Positions 7,299 through 8,308 of a stretch of DNA of 8,308 nt are shown in pieces; within the stretch, counting starts at the first letter, position 1, and each line of letters begins with the position of its first letter. The notes beneath the pieces were generated by a model, which had not been told where the DNA came from, searched no databases, and saw only the letters and a list, made by a program, of their open reading frames with translations. Source of the DNA: Candidatus Schekmanbacteria bacterium (GTDB taxonomy: Bacteria; CSSED10-310; JACPHN01). The stretch covers positions 1 through 8,308 of the forward strand of contig JACPHN010000038.1 of the NCBI GenBank assembly GCA_016188575.1, written 5' to 3'. The position numbers and the translations under genes were made by a program.

Positions 7299-7331
7299 GG
7301 TCTGGCGGGTCGCGGTGTGATCCGCCAGACC
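7299..7331 (+). terminator. Strong hairpin 15 bp after the 991-aa gene
   Basis: GGTCTGGCGG (7299-7308) pairs perfectly with CCGCCAGACC (7322-7331), and the stem can extend inward by G-T, T-A, C-G and G-T pairs. It sits just after the stop codon. No T-run follows (GTCTCCTCC), so it is a terminator by position and stem strength, or a 3'-end stabilising structure. Confidence 0.6.
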
Positions 7332-7556
7332 GTCTCCTCCGAAGGCCAGCAGGCGACGCACCATGCGTGCGTATTCGGTCTCTCGGAGGATGTCCGTGAT
7401 TTCTTCGAGTCGGCTCACGAATCCCTGGCGCCGGCGTCAATGGCTCTGGTCGGCCCGGCGGCGATGCGGCCAGGCAACCCCGGTCAGTCGAGGACCGATC
7501 TGACCTCGTGCTCGTCTTCGCGCGAGAAGAGGTCGCGACAACTGGCGTGATCGTCG
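7332..7556. other. Convergent intergenic region, no clear gene
   Basis: It lies between the two convergent genes. Short frames exist on both strands. On the minus strand a segment reading RKALLGVTVEQRLDD ... REDEHEVRSVLD (to TGA near 7484) and then one from GTG 7418 reading SRLEEITDILRETEYARMV look mildly protein-like, but they are in different frames and overlap the neighbouring genes. I do not call a gene. Confidence 0.5.
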
Positions 7557-7590
7557 AGGCGCTGCTCGACCGTAACGCCGAGCAGCGCCT
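7557..7590 (-). terminator. Strong hairpin 12 bp after the SBBP-repeat gene
   Basis: AGGCGCTGCTCG (7557-7568) pairs perfectly over 12 bp with CGAGCAGCGCCT (7579-7590) around a 10-nt loop. For the minus-strand gene ending at 7603 this is immediately downstream. No T-run follows on that strand, as with the facing hairpin at 7299-7331. Confidence 0.6.
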
Positions 7591-7602
7591 TCCGAACGCT
7601 CC

Positions 7603-8308
7603 TCAGCCGCCTGCGCGCCAGTGGCGAAGCGTCACCACGGCGAGGCCCGAGAGCATCGCCATCAACACCAGGGGCAGCCATCCGGTAGCCGGCACGGGTG
7701 TCGCGCTGGCGAGGTCAAGAGAGAACCGCGCGACAAAGGCATCCTCGCCGCCGCCAGAGCTCGCCTGGGCCCCCCCTGCCGTGCCGGGGAAGTTTGTCGA
7801 ATCCGTAGCACCCGCGACGAACAGCTCGCTCCCCGTCACCGATAGCGCATTGGCGTACTCGGTGCCGCCTCCTCCGAGGTAGGTGGCCTGGGAGAGCGCC
7901 GTCAGACCGAGATCGAGCCGCGCGACAAAGGCATCATTGCTGCCGCCGCCAGAGCTCGCCTGGGCCCCCCCCGCGGTGCCGGGAAAGTTCGTCGAGGACG
8001 TCCAACCCGCGACGAACACCTCGCTCCCCGTCACCGAAAGCGCCCAGGCGTAGTCGGTGTCGCTTCCCCAGAGGTAGGTGGCCTGGGAGAGCGCCGTCAG
8101 GCCGAGATTGAGCCGCGCGACATAGCCATCCCTGCCGCCGGCAGAGCTCGCCTGGGCCCCCCCCGCCGTGCCGGGAAAGTTCGTCGAGTACGTATTACCC
8201 GCGGCGAACACCTCGCTCCCCGTCACCGCAAGCGCCAAGGCGAAGTCGTTGAGGCTGCCCCCGAGGTAGGTGGCCTGGGAGAGCGCCGTCAGGTCGAGAG
8301 CGAGCCGC
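7603..8308 (-). CDS. SBBP-repeat beta-propeller protein, C-terminal part (5' end outside window)
   Basis: The frame is open from the right edge to TGA (7605-7603), giving 234 residues. They contain three nearly identical repeats of 64-65 residues with QATYLGG, D/EYA, ALSVTGSEVFVAG, STNFPGTAGG and DAFVARL motifs, matching the SBBP beta-propeller repeat family. This family is typical of large secreted or surface proteins of unknown ligand. One repeat has W where the others have G in YLGG. The last 30 residues (7695-7606) are VPATGW, a hydrophobic helix and LRHWRAGG, a membrane/sorting tail resembling that of the 991-aa protein. A TTG at 8238 is inside the repeat frame and is not the likely start. 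Codon use matches its neighbours. Confidence 0.88.
   Translation of the reverse strand, partial: RLALDLTALSQATYLGGSLNDFALALAVTGSEVFAAGNTYSTNFPGTAGGAQASSAGGRDGYVARLNLGLTALSQATYLWGSDTDYAWALSVTGSEVFVAGWTSSTNFPGTAGGAQASSGGGSNDAFVARLDLGLTALSQATYLGGGGTEYANALSVTGSELFVAGATDSTNFPGTAGGAQASSGGGEDAFVARFSLDLASATPVPATGWLPLVLMAMLSGLAVVTLRHWRAGG
7723..8308 (-). repeat. 192-195-bp tandem coding repeats with poly-G tracts
   Basis: Three units are recognisable from the repeated GAGGTAGGTGGCCTGGGA landmarks near 7876, 8071 and 8263 (plus-strand sequence). Each contains a mononucleotide C-run on the plus strand: 7 bases at 7770-7776, 8 at 7965-7972 and 8 at 8157-8164, read as G-runs in the gene. The array is cut by the right edge. 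Confidence 0.9.

Noticed and set aside
7203-7418. Small minus-strand frame from GTG 7418 (SRLEEITDILRETE...)
   Set aside because: The first 30 residues look protein-like, but it overlaps the end of the 991-aa gene and the hairpin at 7299-7331, has a poorly placed RBS and turns into low-quality sequence.
7508-7882. 124-codon plus-strand frame
   Set aside because: It runs antisense through the SBBP repeats and has Pro/Ala-rich shadow composition.

Overview
The window is GC-rich DNA from a Gram-negative-type bacterium. Its clear genes encode exported, repeat-built surface or extracellular proteins. Sequence alone does not fix the taxon. Thr-Pro linkers, tandem fibronectin-like domains, SBBP-type propeller repeats and C-terminal anchor or sorting tails are common in uncultured deltaproteobacteria-like lineages (Myxococcota, Desulfobacterota, Binatota) and similar environmental genomes. 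That placement is inference.

Layout: (1) 3-425 (+) is the 3' end of an unrecognised gene that runs in from the left. (2) 426-530 holds an imperfect inverted repeat and two exact tandem copies of a 41-bp unit. (3) 531-1765 has no convincing intact gene. It contains a possible eroded reading frame on the minus strand (902-1258), a cluster of nested inverted repeats (1318-1477), and a minus-strand intrinsic-terminator-like hairpin (1441-1477) with no evident gene to serve. (4) 1766-4249 (+) encodes an 827-aa secreted protein: signal peptide, globular N-terminal domain, phage-tail-fibre-like repeats with five HxH motifs, and a C-terminal domain of seven repeats each carrying C-x4-C, probably a seven-bladed beta-propeller. 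(5) 58 bp further on, 4308-7283 (+) encodes a 991-aa secreted protein: GGGG/GQPDAG domain, Thr/Pro linker, one FN3 domain, seven purple-acid-phosphatase-type FN3 domains, and a C-terminal transmembrane plus arginine tail. (6) 7284-7602 is the convergent intergenic region, with a strong hairpin just after each flanking gene. (7) 7603-8308 (-) is the 3' part of an SBBP-repeat propeller protein that runs off the right edge.

The two central genes are probably co-transcribed. Both encode exported proteins that look like adhesion or display modules, with no enzymatic domain seen. The 991-aa protein and the convergent SBBP protein end in strikingly similar tails (VP, W, PL, hydrophobic helix, LR-rich end), which suggests that one sorting or anchoring machinery handles both. 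The most noteworthy items are this shared tail, the seven-fold C-x4-C propeller joined to an HxH fibre-like stalk, and the structured non-coding segment upstream. I see no defence system, mobile-element enzyme, CRISPR array, tRNA or rRNA.
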